Of a DNA stretch of 64,000 nucleotides, positions 53,242 through 62,270 are shown piece after piece. The translations under genes were made by a program, and so were the position numbers. The stretch spans positions 372,001 through 436,000 of the forward strand of contig NZ_PDLO01000002.1 in assembly GCF_002631205.1 (NCBI RefSeq). The letters are read 5' to 3'. Each line of letters opens with the position of its first letter. Position 1 is the first letter of the stretch. The notes beneath the pieces were generated by a model. The model ran no database searches, was not told the origin of the DNA, and saw only the letters and a list, made by a program, of their open reading frames with translations. The DNA comes from Neolewinella marina. GTDB lineage: Bacteria; Bacteroidota; Bacteroidia; Chitinophagales; Saprospiraceae.

Positions 53242-54309
53242 TCAGGCGCGGAAATTGAGCAGGTAGTCCTTCACCAGTTCGTCGAAGGCCGCCCCCTCCC
53301 CGAAGTGGAACTTCACTTCCAGGGGCAGCACGAAGACGGGAAGCTTTTCAGTTGCGAAAATCTCCCGGTAGGCCTCCAGGCGGGTAGCGTCCTTTTCGGT
53401 GGTGATAATGGCCCGGTGGCGGCCGCTCATTTCGGCGAACCTGCGTTGCAGGTTACTGATGTCATTGCCCGTGAAGTAGTGGTGGTCTGCGTACTCCAGG
53501 CTGCGTACCGTGCGGGCGGCGGAGCGCAGGTGCTGTAAAAGGTAATCCGTGTTCGCAATGGCCGAGATCAGCAGCACGTCGATCCCCTCCTCCATCCGCA
53601 AGCGGTAGCGGGGGTCGAGCATATAATACGGTGCCCCGTAATCGTAATAGCTGAAAAACACCCGCTGGTGTGCCAGGGGCTGGATCTCCTCCACCAGGGC
53701 ATCGGCCGCGGCGCGGTCGAGGTCGGGCGGGCATTTGCTCACGATGATCACGTCGGCGCGCTCGTAGCCGCTGCGCCACTCCCGCAGCCGCCCACTGGGC
53801 AGGAGGTAGTCGCGGGTAAAGGGCAGCTCGTACTGGGTGAGCAGGATGTTGAGCCCCGGCTGTACCGCCCGGTGCTGGAAGGCATCGTCGAGCAGCACCA
53901 GCTGGGTATCGGGGCGGCGACCCACGATTTCGGGAATGCCGAAGGCCCGCTCCTCCACTACCGTAACGGTTACGTCGGGAAACTTGCGGGCATACTGCAG
54001 GGGCTCATCGCCAACTTCCTCCACGGTCATCTCGGGACGCACGACCAGAAAGCCGCGGGTCTTGCGGCGGTACCCCCGGCTGAGGGTGGCCAGGTTGAGG
54101 TAGGGATTCAGCAGGCGGATCAGGTATTCGATGTGGGGGGTCTTGCCCGCCCCGCCCACCGAGAGGTTCCCCACGCTGATCACCGGCACGGAAAAGGAGA
54201 TGCCCCGCAGGATGCCCCGCCGGTAGGCCCAGTTCCGGAAGCCAACCCCCATGCCGTAGAGCAGGGAAACGGGAGCGAGGAGAAGCTTGGCTACGGTGGA
54301 GTTTACCAC
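53242..54309 (-). CDS. lpxK: Tetraacyldisaccharide 4'-kinase
   Basis: A 355-residue kinase that adds the 4'-phosphate of lipid A. N-terminal membrane anchor (AKLLLAPVSLLYGMGVGFRNWAYRRG), Walker A VGNLSVGGAGKTP, and the conserved ATLSRGYRRKTRGF and LLDDAFQHRAVQPGLNIL. GTG at 54309 (VNSTVAKLLLAPVSL) is the best start; the frame is open further but without homology. AATCTTTG at 54347-54354 may be its promoter box. Confidence 0.92.
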   Translation of the reverse strand: MVNSTVAKLLLAPVSLLYGMGVGFRNWAYRRGILRGISFSVPVISVGNLSVGGAGKTPHIEYLIRLLNPYLNLATLSRGYRRKTRGFLVVRPEMTVEEVGDEPLQYARKFPDVTVTVVEERAFGIPEIVGRRPDTQLVLLDDAFQHRAVQPGLNILLTQYELPFTRDYLLPSGRLREWRSGYERADVIIVSKCPPDLDRAAADALVEEIQPLAHQRVFFSYYDYGAPYYMLDPRYRLRMEEGIDVLLISAIANTDYLLQHLRSAARTVRSLEYADHHYFTGNDISNLQRRFAEMSGRHRAIITTEKDATRLEAYREIFATEKLPVFVLPLEVKFHFGEGAAFDELVKDYLLNFRA

Positions 54310-54373
54310 GGGGATAGAGGTCGGGGCCCGCGGGCCGGGGAAAGCACAAAGATTGTGAAAATTCGGGGGGCGT

Positions 54374-55165
54374 TCAGGCGGAACGGCTCCCCGGCCAGGT
54401 AGCATAGAAGAAAGGCCGCTGCCCTACCAAGCGGAATATGCCCTGGATCGCCAGTACCCCGGCACCCGCGAGCCCCGCCCAGAAAATGGGAGCGGCATCC
54501 CGTTGCTCCACGGCGATGGCTACCAGGGCCCAGGCCACGGTGAAGCCATAAAAGCCATCGCTGCGGCCGCCCAAAAACACCCCCAGTAGGGTCAGCACGA
54601 CGACCAGGGCGGTTGCAATCCATACGGCGGTGTCTGGCGGGAAATCCACGCCTACCTGCTGTAAAGCCAGGGCCAGGGAGATGACCGTGGCGGCACTGAT
54701 CCATCCCAGATAAAGCGACGGCGCGAAATAGGTCCAGCCGTATTGGGGCCGCCCCGCCACGCGCACGTGGGCCCGCAGTGCCGTGTAGGCCCCGATGAGG
54801 GCCAGCAGGTGCCAGAGCAGGTCGACCGCCCCCCACAGGTAATTGCTGCCGAAGCTGATGGGCACGAAGGCTATACTGGCCAGGCCGGCCACCACCAGAA
54901 AACGGTAGGCCCGCCGCAGGTGCTCATCCGCCGCGGCCACCCGCAACTGCAGGGCCGCAAAGAGGATCATCCCGGTGAAGATCACCCCCCAGATGCTGAA
55001 GGCGTATCCCGCCGCGTCCACCCGGGTGTCCGTACCGTCGGTGAACTGGTCCTGGGGCACGTAGAGTAAAATGGGCAGGTAATTGGCCAGGGGAACCAGC
55101 AGGAAGGTGACCAACAGGATGAGGCGCCAGGCGCGGAGAGATAATGCCATGGATCTTTTGGGCAT
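54374..55165 (-). CDS. TspO/MBR-like membrane protein
   Basis: A 263-residue integral membrane protein with seven or so helices, resembling the long tryptophan-rich TspO-related proteins: AAGYAFSIWGVIFTGMILFA, FGSNYLWGAVDLLWHLLALIGAY and FAPSLYLGWISAATVISLAL. TspO proteins bind porphyrins or related ligands, and the adjacent divergent gene is ferrochelatase, which fits, but the family link is weaker than for typical 150-residue TspO. Start at 55165 or 55150 (MALSLRAWR). Confidence 0.7.
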   Translation of the reverse strand: MPKRSMALSLRAWRLILLVTFLLVPLANYLPILLYVPQDQFTDGTDTRVDAAGYAFSIWGVIFTGMILFAALQLRVAAADEHLRRAYRFLVVAGLASIAFVPISFGSNYLWGAVDLLWHLLALIGAYTALRAHVRVAGRPQYGWTYFAPSLYLGWISAATVISLALALQQVGVDFPPDTAVWIATALVVVLTLLGVFLGGRSDGFYGFTVAWALVAIAVEQRDAAPIFWAGLAGAGVLAIQGIFRLVGQRPFFYATWPGSRSA

Positions 55166-55220
55166 ACAACCGAAAGCCGGCTGCGGGGTTAGTAGCTCAT
55201 ACCCATAAATTGCTCTCGCT

Positions 55221-56303
55221 ATGGCCCTCCAGTCGCACTACGGTAAACAGGGCGTGCTGCTCGTCAACCTCGGCACCCCCGATGCCCCTACCCCGTCGGC
55301 CGTCAACCGCTACCTCGGGGAGTTCCTGACGGACCCCCGGGTAATCGACAACCTCCCCGGTGTGGCCCAGCAATTGCTGGTGCGCGGCATCATTGCGCCG
55401 GTGCGCTCCGGAATCGTGAACCCCTTCAAGGCCGGGGGCTCCACCAAGTTGTACCAGGAACTCTGGACGGAAAACGGCAGTCCCCTGAAGTATTATGGTG
55501 AAGTGGTTACGGAACGGGTGGCCGGGGCCCTGGGCGAAGACTACAGCGTCCGCCTGGCCATGCGTTACCAAAACCCCAGCATCGAATCCGCCCTGGACGA
55601 ATTGCTCGCCGAGCAGGTATCGGGTATCCTGGTGTTTCCGCTCTTCCCCCAGTACGCCAGTGCCACTACGGGCTCGGTACACCAGGAGGTCATGCGCGTC
55701 CTCTCCCGGCGGCAGACCATCCCTCCGGTACAGTTCGTCAACTCCTACTACGAGCAGCCCGAGCTGATCCGGGTGTTTGCCGACAACGCCCGCGACCTGG
55801 GTGACCTGGACCAGTACGACCACGTGGTCTTCAGCTACCACGGACTGCCCCAGCGGCAGCTGAAAAAGGCCGACGACTGCAACCACTGTTACGTGGTAGA
55901 GGGCTGCTGCAACAGCATCTCCCGGGTCAATCAGTTCTGTTACAGTGCCCAGTGCCACGCCACTACCCGCGCCATCGCCGAGGAGTTGGGCTTCACCCCC
56001 GACCGCTACACCACCAGCTTCCAGAGCCGGCTGGGTTTCGACGACTGGGCCAAGCCGTACACCATCGACGTCCTGGAAGAATGGGCCAAGGAGCGGGGCG
56101 CAAAGAAAATCCTTTGCTTTAGTCCGGCCTTCGTAGCCGACTGCCTGGAGACCACCATCGAAATCGGGGTGGAGTACCAGGAGGAGTTCCAGAAATGGGG
56201 CGGAGAGCGCATCGACCTGGTGCCCAGCCTCAACGATGACCCACGCTGGATCAACGCCCTGGCGTCCATGATCCGGGCCGAAACCCGCGAACCCGTCGTA
56301 TGA
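55221..56303 (+). CDS. hemH: Ferrochelatase
   Basis: A 360-residue enzyme inserting Fe2+ into protoporphyrin IX. Conserved LLVNLGTPDAPTPSAVNRYLGEFLTDPRV at the start, catalytic His207 in FSYHGLPQRQ, and the C-terminal ILCFSPAFVADCLETTIEI. A Cys-rich segment at 220-245 (C220, C223, C229, C230, C240, C245) resembles ferrochelatases with an internal [2Fe-2S] cluster. It overlaps bioD by 4 bp (ATGA). Confidence 0.95.
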   Translation: MALQSHYGKQGVLLVNLGTPDAPTPSAVNRYLGEFLTDPRVIDNLPGVAQQLLVRGIIAPVRSGIVNPFKAGGSTKLYQELWTENGSPLKYYGEVVTERVAGALGEDYSVRLAMRYQNPSIESALDELLAEQVSGILVFPLFPQYASATTGSVHQEVMRVLSRRQTIPPVQFVNSYYEQPELIRVFADNARDLGDLDQYDHVVFSYHGLPQRQLKKADDCNHCYVVEGCCNSISRVNQFCYSAQCHATTRAIAEELGFTPDRYTTSFQSRLGFDDWAKPYTIDVLEEWAKERGAKKILCFSPAFVADCLETTIEIGVEYQEEFQKWGGERIDLVPSLNDDPRWINALASMIRAETREPVV

Positions 56304-56941
56304 GTCAGCCCGCCTACTTCGTCAGCGGCATCGGTACCGAAGTCGGAAAAACGGTAGCCAGTGCCTACCTCCAGCTCGCCCTCGGGGCCGACTACTGGAA
56401 GCCGGTGCAGGCCGGCGACCTGGACTTCGGCGACCGCGACCGGGTACGGCAGTGGACCGGGCTGCCCGCCGATCGGTACCACCCCGAGCGCTACCGTCTG
56501 CGTACCCCGGCCAGTCCGCACTACGCTGCCCACCTCGACGGACTATCCATCGAGCTCGACGACTTCCGGCTGCCCGAACCCACCGGGCGCCCCCTGCTGG
56601 TGGAAGGGGCCGGCGGCCTGCTCGTCCCCCTGAACGAAACCGACTGCATGATCGACCTGGCCGCCCGCCTCGGACTGCCGGTAATCCTGGTTTCCCGACA
56701 TTACCTCGGCAGCATCAACCATACCCTGTTGAGCCTCGAAGTGCTGAAGGGCCGGGGGATGGAACTGGCGGGCATCGTCTTCAGCGGAGGGGAAAACCCC
56801 GAGTCGGAGCGCATCATTACTCAGCTTTCCGGGGCCCCCGTGCTCGCTCGTCTACCGGAACTGCCGCAGATCGACCCCACCACCCTGCAGGGCCTGCTGG
56901 ATGCCGCCCCCCTGGCTTTACCTTCCCGTTCACCCCAGTAG
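56300..56941 (+). CDS. bioD: ATP-dependent dethiobiotin synthetase
   Basis: A 213-residue P-loop enzyme that closes the ureido ring of dethiobiotin from 7,8-diaminopelargonate, CO2 and ATP. P-loop GIGTEVGKTVAS at 11-22, KPVQAGD, and VEGAGGLLVPL for the second strand. ATG overlaps the hemH stop. No other bio gene is in the window. Confidence 0.93.
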   Translation: MSQPAYFVSGIGTEVGKTVASAYLQLALGADYWKPVQAGDLDFGDRDRVRQWTGLPADRYHPERYRLRTPASPHYAAHLDGLSIELDDFRLPEPTGRPLLVEGAGGLLVPLNETDCMIDLAARLGLPVILVSRHYLGSINHTLLSLEVLKGRGMELAGIVFSGGENPESERIITQLSGAPVLARLPELPQIDPTTLQGLLDAAPLALPSRSPQ

Positions 56942-56994
56942 CTGCTGACCAACCGCCGTCCCCCATCGCCCCCAGTTCCGACCGCAGCAAGGTT

Positions 56995-57978
56995 TTGATC
57001 GTCCGGTTCTCCTCCATCGGAGACATCGTGCTGACCAGCCCGGTCATTCGCTGTCTGAAGCAGCAGACCGGATCCGAAGTACATTTCCTGACCAAAGCGG
57101 CCTTTGCCGCCACCCTGAAGCATAATCCTTACCTGGACCGCCTGTGGACCATCCGCCGCGACCTGTCGGAAATCGCCGCGGAGCTGGTAGCTGAAGGATT
57201 TACCCACCTGATTGACCTCCACGGGAACCTGCGCACCCTGGAGTTGAAGCAACGGTTGCGATGGGGACAACTCCGGCGGGGCCGCCGCCCGCCCCGGGTG
57301 ACCACCTTCGACAAGCTCAATTTTCGCAAGCTGCTGCTGACCCGCCTGAAGGTGGATCGGATGCCGGATCGCCACATCGTGGACCGCTACCTGGACGCGG
57401 CCGCCCCGCTGGGGGTGACCAACGACGGCGGCGGACTCGACTACTTTATCGGGCCGGAAGAAGCGGTGGCGGGGCCCGACCGCCCCTTCGTGGCTTTCGT
57501 CATCGGAGCGGCCCACGCCACCAAGCGGCTGGAGGAAGACCAGCTGGTGGAAGTCTGCGCGCGCATCCCCTCCCCCATCGTACTGCTGGGCGGGCCGGAC
57601 GAAGCAGCGCTCGGCGAGCGGATCGCCGCCACGGGAGGCCACATTAAGAACGCCTGCGGAAGGTATTCGCTGAACGGTTCGGCGGATCTGGTTCGCCAGG
57701 CGGCGGTGGTGATTACCCACGACACGGGGCTGATGCACGTCGCGGCAGCTTTCCGCAAACCGATCGTCAGCGTGTGGGGCAACACCGTGCCCGCCCTCGG
57801 CATGTATCCCTACCTACCCGGGGGGCAACCGCACACCCAAGCGGAGGTTGCCGGCCTGGGGTGCCGGCCCTGTTCCAAGATTGGTTATCCGGCCTGTCCT
57901 CGCGGGCACTTTCGCTGCATGCGTGATCAGGACCTGGCGGAAATTGCCCGGGCGGCGCTACTCGCGGTCGAAACGTAA
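56995..57978 (+). CDS. Glycosyltransferase family 9 (heptosyltransferase-like)
   Basis: A protein of about 327 residues. N-terminal IVRFSSIGDIVLTSPVIRCLKQQTGSEVHFLTK and C-terminal ITHDTGLMHVAAAFRKPIVSVWGNTVPALGMYPY are the GT9 donor-binding and DTG-x-HxAA motifs. No ATG or GTG is in frame near the homology, so TTG at 56995 is the best start, though translation might begin upstream within the bioD end. Likely acts in LPS core or surface glycan synthesis; acceptor unknown. Convergent with the DUF4783 gene (21-bp overlap). Confidence 0.85.
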   Translation: MIVRFSSIGDIVLTSPVIRCLKQQTGSEVHFLTKAAFAATLKHNPYLDRLWTIRRDLSEIAAELVAEGFTHLIDLHGNLRTLELKQRLRWGQLRRGRRPPRVTTFDKLNFRKLLLTRLKVDRMPDRHIVDRYLDAAAPLGVTNDGGGLDYFIGPEEAVAGPDRPFVAFVIGAAHATKRLEEDQLVEVCARIPSPIVLLGGPDEAALGERIAATGGHIKNACGRYSLNGSADLVRQAAVVITHDTGLMHVAAAFRKPIVSVWGNTVPALGMYPYLPGGQPHTQAEVAGLGCRPCSKIGYPACPRGHFRCMRDQDLAEIARAALLAVET

Positions 57979-58353
57979 TTCCTGTAGGAGCATCCGCTCG
58001 CCCTGCTTGGCCACGTAGATGTACACCCGGAAGGCACCGGTACTGGTAGACAGGTTACCGATGCAGTATTCGGCGTTGTCCGACTTGGAGGAGCCCTGGT
58101 GTACCTGGCTGAAGCCCGAGGGCTTGTGGGTGGCAAAAAAGGCGGCCAGCTTTTTCCTGGCCTGGTCACGGGAATAGAGGTTTTCGTCTTCCAGCAGGCT
58201 CAGTTCCACTTCACCGTCCATCAGGGCTGACAGGGCATCGGTATCGCCCTTGCCCAGGGCCTGGGTGATGGCGCCGAGGGATTGTGCGGTGGCCGTATCC
58301 GTCGCCAGGATGGGCGTGAGGGCAATGGCCAGGATGAGGAAGAGCGTTTTCAT
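57958..58353 (-). CDS. DUF4783 domain protein
   Basis: A 131-residue exported protein: signal peptide (MKTLFLILAIALTPILATDTATAQ) then a cystatin/NTF2-like domain (ALSALMDGEVELSLLEDENLYSRDQARKKLAAFFATHKPSGFSQVHQG) as in DUF4783 of Bacteroidota. ATG at 58353; the frame upstream is open but not coding. Its 3' end overlaps the GT9 gene on the other strand by 21 bp. Function unknown. Confidence 0.8.
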   Translation of the reverse strand: MKTLFLILAIALTPILATDTATAQSLGAITQALGKGDTDALSALMDGEVELSLLEDENLYSRDQARKKLAAFFATHKPSGFSQVHQGSSKSDNAEYCIGNLSTSTGAFRVYIYVAKQGERMLLQELRFDRE

Positions 58354-58528
58354 AACCGAGGGTCTAAATGGAACATAAAACGTTCCGGTCGGGGAGAGAG
58401 TTAATAAGGTCCCGTTAAAGTAACGTACAGCCATTAAACGTATGGCATCTTTATGCAGTACGTGATTTAACAACCGGGTGGCCCGGCGGGCCGGTATCCG
58501 GTAGGGCCCAAATTAGTAGACCATGACG

Positions 58529-58560
58529 TTTGTTGTTTGCCAATATTAATCTTACCTTTG
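58529..58560 (+). promoter_or_regulatory. rplS promoter (-33 TTTG, -7 TACCTTTG)
   Basis: TTTG at 58529-58532, 20-nt spacer, TACCTTTG at 58553-58560; 35 nt before the L19 ATG. The only site in the window where I see both Bacteroidota elements well placed. Confidence 0.65.
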
Positions 58561-58595
58561 CGGGCCGCAACGAGCGGTATAAATCTAAAGCAGCC

Positions 58596-58943
58596 ATGGA
58601 CGCCATCTCCTTCGTACACGAACAAGTCAGCAAAAAGAAAGAATTTCCCGCCTTCCGCGCCGGTGACACTATCGTGGTCGACTACCTCATCACTGAGGGT
58701 GAAAAGTCGCGGATTCAGCAGTTTCGCGGCGACGTGATCCAGATCAAGGGAGAAGGCCTCACCAAGACCTTCACCGTACGCAAGATGTCCAACGGCGTTG
58801 GTGTTGAGCGGATCTTCCCGATGTCGTCGCCCAGCATCGACAACATCTCCGTCGTCAAGCACGGCAAGGTGCGTCGCAGCCGCCTGTTCTACCTGCGCGA
58901 CCGCGTGGGCAAGAAAGCTCGCATCAAGGAGCGTCGCGTCTAA
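58596..58943 (+). CDS. rplS: 50S ribosomal protein L19
   Basis: A 115-residue ribosomal protein with [90 protein letters not shown]. Length and motifs fit L19. ATG at 58596 is preferred to an in-frame upstream ATG because L19 proteins begin MDxIxxVxEQ. Single gene with its own promoter and terminator, not in the rpsP-rimM-trmD operon seen in other bacteria. Confidence 0.98.
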   Translation: MDAISFVHEQVSKKKEFPAFRAGDTIVVDYLITEGEKSRIQQFRGDVIQIKGEGLTKTFTVRKMSNGVGVERIFPMSSPSIDNISVVKHGKVRRSRLFYLRDRVGKKARIKERRV

Positions 58944-58971
58944 GTCCGACTGGCGATTCAGCATGTATCGG

Positions 58972-59009
58972 AAGCCCGGCCCCACCTACCACAGGGGGGC
59001 CGGGCTTTT
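58972..59009 (+). terminator. Intrinsic terminator of rplS
   Basis: AAGCCCGGCCCC (58972-58983) pairs with GGGGCCGGGCTT (58996-59007), followed by TTTT; 28 bp after the stop codon. Confidence 0.85.
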
Positions 59010-59024
59010 GTCATTGGCCGCCAC

Positions 59025-59591
59025 TCAGCAGAGGCACACCGCCAAGCTCCGTGGCCCGTGGGCGCCGATTACCAGGCTTTGCTCGATGTCAGCCGTCTTG
59101 CTCGGTCCGGCGATGAACACCCCGAAGCCGGTCGCGGCGATATCAATCCGGCGGTAGGCCTGGTGCATGGTGCCCACCAGCTGCTCCCGCTCCAGCACGA
59201 GCACCAGGTGCTGGGTGATGAAGGGCATTACCCGGTGTACGGCCTCCTCCTCGCTCACCCAGAGGGCCCCGTTTTCGGCTACCCCCAGGCGAGCGGAAAG
59301 CACGGCTACGTCTACCCCGGCCAGTTGCAGGGGATCTGCTACGGTGCGGGGATCCAGGTTGCCATCACACTCCGGCCGGGTGGAGACGATGGTCTTCGCC
59401 CCGCTCGCGGCCACGTACCCGGGAATCTCCTCCCGGGTGATGAAGGTGGTCTTGCTGGCCGCCAGCACGGTACGGAAGGCTTCCTCCCATTCGGCGAGGG
59501 CGGCGGGGGGATCGGAGGGCAGGCTGGGCAGGGGCCGGTCGGCCGGCTTCGCGGCCCGGATGCGTTCGAGGATGGAGGCTTTGCTGCTCAC
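59025..59591 (-). CDS. lutC: LutC/YkgG family (LUD domain) protein
   Basis: A 188-residue LUD-domain protein. FITREEIPGYVAASGAKTIVSTRP and VGVAENGALWVSEEEAVHRVMPFITQHLVLVLEREQLV, and the C-terminal RRIDIAATGFGVFIAGPSKTADIEQSLVIGAHGPRSLAV match the family. With LutB it participates in lactate oxidation in other bacteria. Overlaps lutB by 4 bp. Confidence 0.9.
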   Translation of the reverse strand: MSSKASILERIRAAKPADRPLPSLPSDPPAALAEWEEAFRTVLAASKTTFITREEIPGYVAASGAKTIVSTRPECDGNLDPRTVADPLQLAGVDVAVLSARLGVAENGALWVSEEEAVHRVMPFITQHLVLVLEREQLVGTMHQAYRRIDIAATGFGVFIAGPSKTADIEQSLVIGAHGPRSLAVCLC

Positions 59592-60958
59592 GCTTTGTCA
59601 TTTTTGTTGCGGTTGTACCACTGCTTGAAACTTTCGGCGGGCACCTCGGGCAGTTCCCGGCTTGCTCCCCAGGCGTTCAGCCGGTTGTAGACCAGGGCCC
59701 GCGGCGCCATCCGCAGGGCCACCCGCGCGGCCTGCCCCATGAAATTGTACAGCCCACTGTGCTGCAGCACCGTCCCGGCCCCCGCCAGCGGCAGACGCTT
59801 GGTGGCCGGCAGATGGCCTTCCTTGCTGACGATCTGTCGCCATTTGTACAGCTGGTCGTGGATGTCGATCCTGACGGGGCACACATCGGAGCAACTGCCA
59901 CAAAGGGTGGAGGCAAAGGCCAGGTCACCGTGCTTTTTCAGGTCGATACCGGGAGAAAGGATGCTGCCGATCGGCCCTGGAATGGTGTGGTCGTAGCTGT
60001 GGCCACCGCTGCGGCGGTAGATGGGACAGGTATTCATGCAGGCCCCGCAGCGGATACACTTGAGGCTGTTACGGAAATCCTCCCGCGCCAGCTGGGTAGT
60101 GCGGCCATTGTCGACGATCACCACGTGCATCTCCCCCCCCGGTTTCGGCCGGTGGTGGTGGCTGGTGTAGATGGTGACGGGCTGACCGGTAGCGCTGCGG
60201 GCCAGCAGGCGGGTGAACACCCCGAGGTGCTCGGCCCGGGGAATGATCTTTTCGATGCCCATGCAGTGAATCTGTACGGGGGCCAGGTGGACGCCCATGT
60301 CGGCGTTCCCCTCATTGGTGCAAACCACCACACCGCCGGTTTCGGCCACGGCGAAGTTGACACCCGTGATGGCGGCCCGGGCGGCCAGGAATTTCTCCCG
60401 CAGGTGCTGCCGCGCCGCCTCGGTGAGGTACTGGGGATCGCTGGCGCCCGCCTCGGTGCCCAGGTGCTCGTGGAAAAGCTGGCCGATCTCCTCCTTCTTG
60501 AGGTGGATGGCCGGCATGACGATGTGGCTGGGAGGTTCGGACCTGAGTTGAATGATCCGCTCCCCGAGGTCGGTGTCGACTACCTCGATACCCCGGGCTT
60601 CCAGGTATTCATTGAGGTGGCACTCCTCGGTGAGCATCGACTTCGACTTTACGATGCGGTCAACGGCGTGGCGGTGCAGGATGCCGTGGACGATGCGGTT
60701 GTGTTCCTCGGCGTCGGTGGCCCAGTGCACCGTCACTCCGTTGGCGGTTGCCTTCTCCTCGAAGGCCTCGAGGTAGGTGTCCAGGTTACTGAGTACGTTG
60801 TCCTTGATGTCGGAACCGAGTTGACGCAGCGACTCCCACTCGGGGATCCCTGCGATGCTGCCGTCGCGCTTGGATCGGACGTGCCAGAGGGATTGGTCGT
60901 GCCAGTTGGCCCGGTCTTCATTCTGCAAAAAGGCGGCGGCGCGGTGGGCGTGTGTCAT
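59588..60958 (-). CDS. lutB: LutB-type iron-sulfur protein (lactate utilisation)
   Basis: A 456-residue protein: N-terminal LUD domain (VTVHWATDAEEHNRIVHGILHRHAVDRIVKSKSML..., GVNFAVAETGGVVVCTNEGNADM) followed by a ferredoxin-like region with two cluster motifs, CIRCGACMNTCP and CGSCSDVCP. In the LutABC pathway it takes part in L-lactate oxidation. lutA is not adjacent: this locus holds only lutB and lutC. TATCTTTC ends 4 nt before the ATG. Confidence 0.92.
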   Translation of the reverse strand: MTHAHRAAAFLQNEDRANWHDQSLWHVRSKRDGSIAGIPEWESLRQLGSDIKDNVLSNLDTYLEAFEEKATANGVTVHWATDAEEHNRIVHGILHRHAVDRIVKSKSMLTEECHLNEYLEARGIEVVDTDLGERIIQLRSEPPSHIVMPAIHLKKEEIGQLFHEHLGTEAGASDPQYLTEAARQHLREKFLAARAAITGVNFAVAETGGVVVCTNEGNADMGVHLAPVQIHCMGIEKIIPRAEHLGVFTRLLARSATGQPVTIYTSHHHRPKPGGEMHVVIVDNGRTTQLAREDFRNSLKCIRCGACMNTCPIYRRSGGHSYDHTIPGPIGSILSPGIDLKKHGDLAFASTLCGSCSDVCPVRIDIHDQLYKWRQIVSKEGHLPATKRLPLAGAGTVLQHSGLYNFMGQAARVALRMAPRALVYNRLNAWGASRELPEVPAESFKQWYNRNKNDKA

Positions 60959-60962
60959 GGCA

Positions 60963-60970
60963 GAAAGATA
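60963..60970 (-). promoter_or_regulatory. -7 box TATCTTTC, 4 nt before lutB start (leaderless)
   Basis: Minus strand TATCTTTC, TGCC, ATG. One mismatch to TAnnTTTG; same 4-nt spacing as four other genes in the window. Confidence 0.5.
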
Positions 60971-61186
60971 GACGATCAGCCCCGGGAAACCGTACCGCTG
61001 TGTCCGGGTAGGGCCTCGATTTGCCTGCCGCGGGGAATATGCGAATGGAAAACTTTAACATTATTTGGTAATACTAATCCGTGACCACGCGTTTAGTAAT
61101 CCGTCTGACGAAGAAAACAGACCTCATCTGGGCTGCCCGCCTGTTGCACATTTTTTGCGGCAGCCCATCATCAAACCAACGCCCCT

Positions 61187-62203
61187 ATGGCAACTTATCA
61201 GAATAATCCGGATCCCAAGTTCACCCCTGCTCCCAAGTCCCAGAAGAACCGTACGCCCCTGCTCGCGGGCATCATCGCGGTACTCCTTATCGCCCTGGCG
61301 GTACTGGGCATCAGCTTCATGAACCGCGGTACCGAAAACGCCCAACTCTCGACCGAGCTCGTAGAGATGGAGCAGTTCAAGGCCCAGGCCGAGAAGCAGT
61401 ACTACGAGTCGCTGGCCGAACTGGAGGAGATGCGTGGCAGCAACCAGGAGCTGAACGCCCTCATCGACCAGCAGAAGGAGGAACTCCGCCTGCAGAACGA
61501 AAAGATCACCAGCCTGACCCGCGACAGCCGCAACCTCGCCGCCGCCCGTCGTGAACTGGCCGACCTGAAGTCGAAGACCACCGGCTACCTGGCCGAACTC
61601 GAGGAACTGCGGCAGAAGAACGCCCAGCTCACCGAGGACCGCGACCGCATCGCCAACGAGCGCGACCTGCTGAGCAACGACCTCCAGGTGAGCCAGCAGA
61701 CCAACCAGCAGCTCAACACTGAGCGTGCCGTTCTGGTCAGCGAGCGCGAGCAACTCGCCAACCGCAACAGCGAACTGAGCCGCAAGGTCAACGTGGCCAG
61801 CGTCATCAAGACCAACAACATCACCGCCGAAGGCCAGAAGCAGCGCAACAGCGGTCGCTGGGTAGGTCGTACCAACGCCAAAAACGTCGAGCGCATCTAC
61901 GTCTGCTTTAACAGCCTGGACAACGCCGTAGCCGCCGCCGGTGAGGAAACCTTCCAGATGCGCATCATCAACCCCAACGGTGAAACCATGAGCATCGAAT
62001 CCGCCGGCAGTGGCGTACTGACCACCGACCAGGGTGAGCAGGTACCCTACACCAAGAGCGTACCCTTCAACTTCCAGGGCGACGCCGCCAACCACTGCGC
62101 CGAGTGGAACGTACCCGGCCAGGAGTACATGGAGGGCACCTACACCGTGGAGCTCTACAACAAAGGCTTCCTGGTAGGTACCACCGAGCTGGAACTGAAG
62201 TAA
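61187..62203 (+). CDS. Membrane-anchored coiled-coil protein
   Basis: A 338-residue protein: short cytosolic N-terminus with Pro/Lys, one membrane helix (about 25-44: LLAGIIAVLLIALAVLGISF), a long coiled coil (about 50-205) with heptads of Leu, Glu, Gln, Arg, then a C-terminal beta-rich domain (RNSGRWVGRTNAKNVERIYVCFNSLDN; FQMRIINPNGETM; YTVELYNKGFLVGTTELELK). The gene seems common in Bacteroidota. Role unknown, possibly a periplasmic spacer or cell-envelope factor. A hairpin terminator follows. Confidence 0.75.
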   Translation: MATYQNNPDPKFTPAPKSQKNRTPLLAGIIAVLLIALAVLGISFMNRGTENAQLSTELVEMEQFKAQAEKQYYESLAELEEMRGSNQELNALIDQQKEELRLQNEKITSLTRDSRNLAAARRELADLKSKTTGYLAELEELRQKNAQLTEDRDRIANERDLLSNDLQVSQQTNQQLNTERAVLVSEREQLANRNSELSRKVNVASVIKTNNITAEGQKQRNSGRWVGRTNAKNVERIYVCFNSLDNAVAAAGEETFQMRIINPNGETMSIESAGSGVLTTDQGEQVPYTKSVPFNFQGDAANHCAEWNVPGQEYMEGTYTVELYNKGFLVGTTELELK

Positions 62204-62225
62204 CCCCCGGGTTACCAGCTTTCAC

Positions 62226-62258
62226 AGAGGGCCGCCTCCCGTTCGGGGGCGGCCCTCT
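62226..62258 (+). terminator. Hairpin terminator of coiled-coil gene
   Basis: AGAGGGCCGCC (62226-62236) pairs with GGCGGCCCTCT (62248-62258), with an inner CCC/GGG pair. Only a short T-stretch follows because the next promoter box begins at 62259. Confidence 0.65.
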
Positions 62259-62266
62259 TATCTTTG
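62259..62266 (+). promoter_or_regulatory. -7 box TATCTTTG, 4 nt before GTG start (leaderless)
   Basis: TATCTTTG, GGGC, GTG. Exact TAnnTTTG match; the terminator hairpin of the upstream gene abuts it. Confidence 0.6.
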
Positions 62267-62270
62267 GGGC

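Noticed and set aside
51556-53538. 660-codon plus-strand frame over the antiporter and acyltransferase
   Set aside because: Shadow frame; antiporter and PlsC motifs are on the minus strand.
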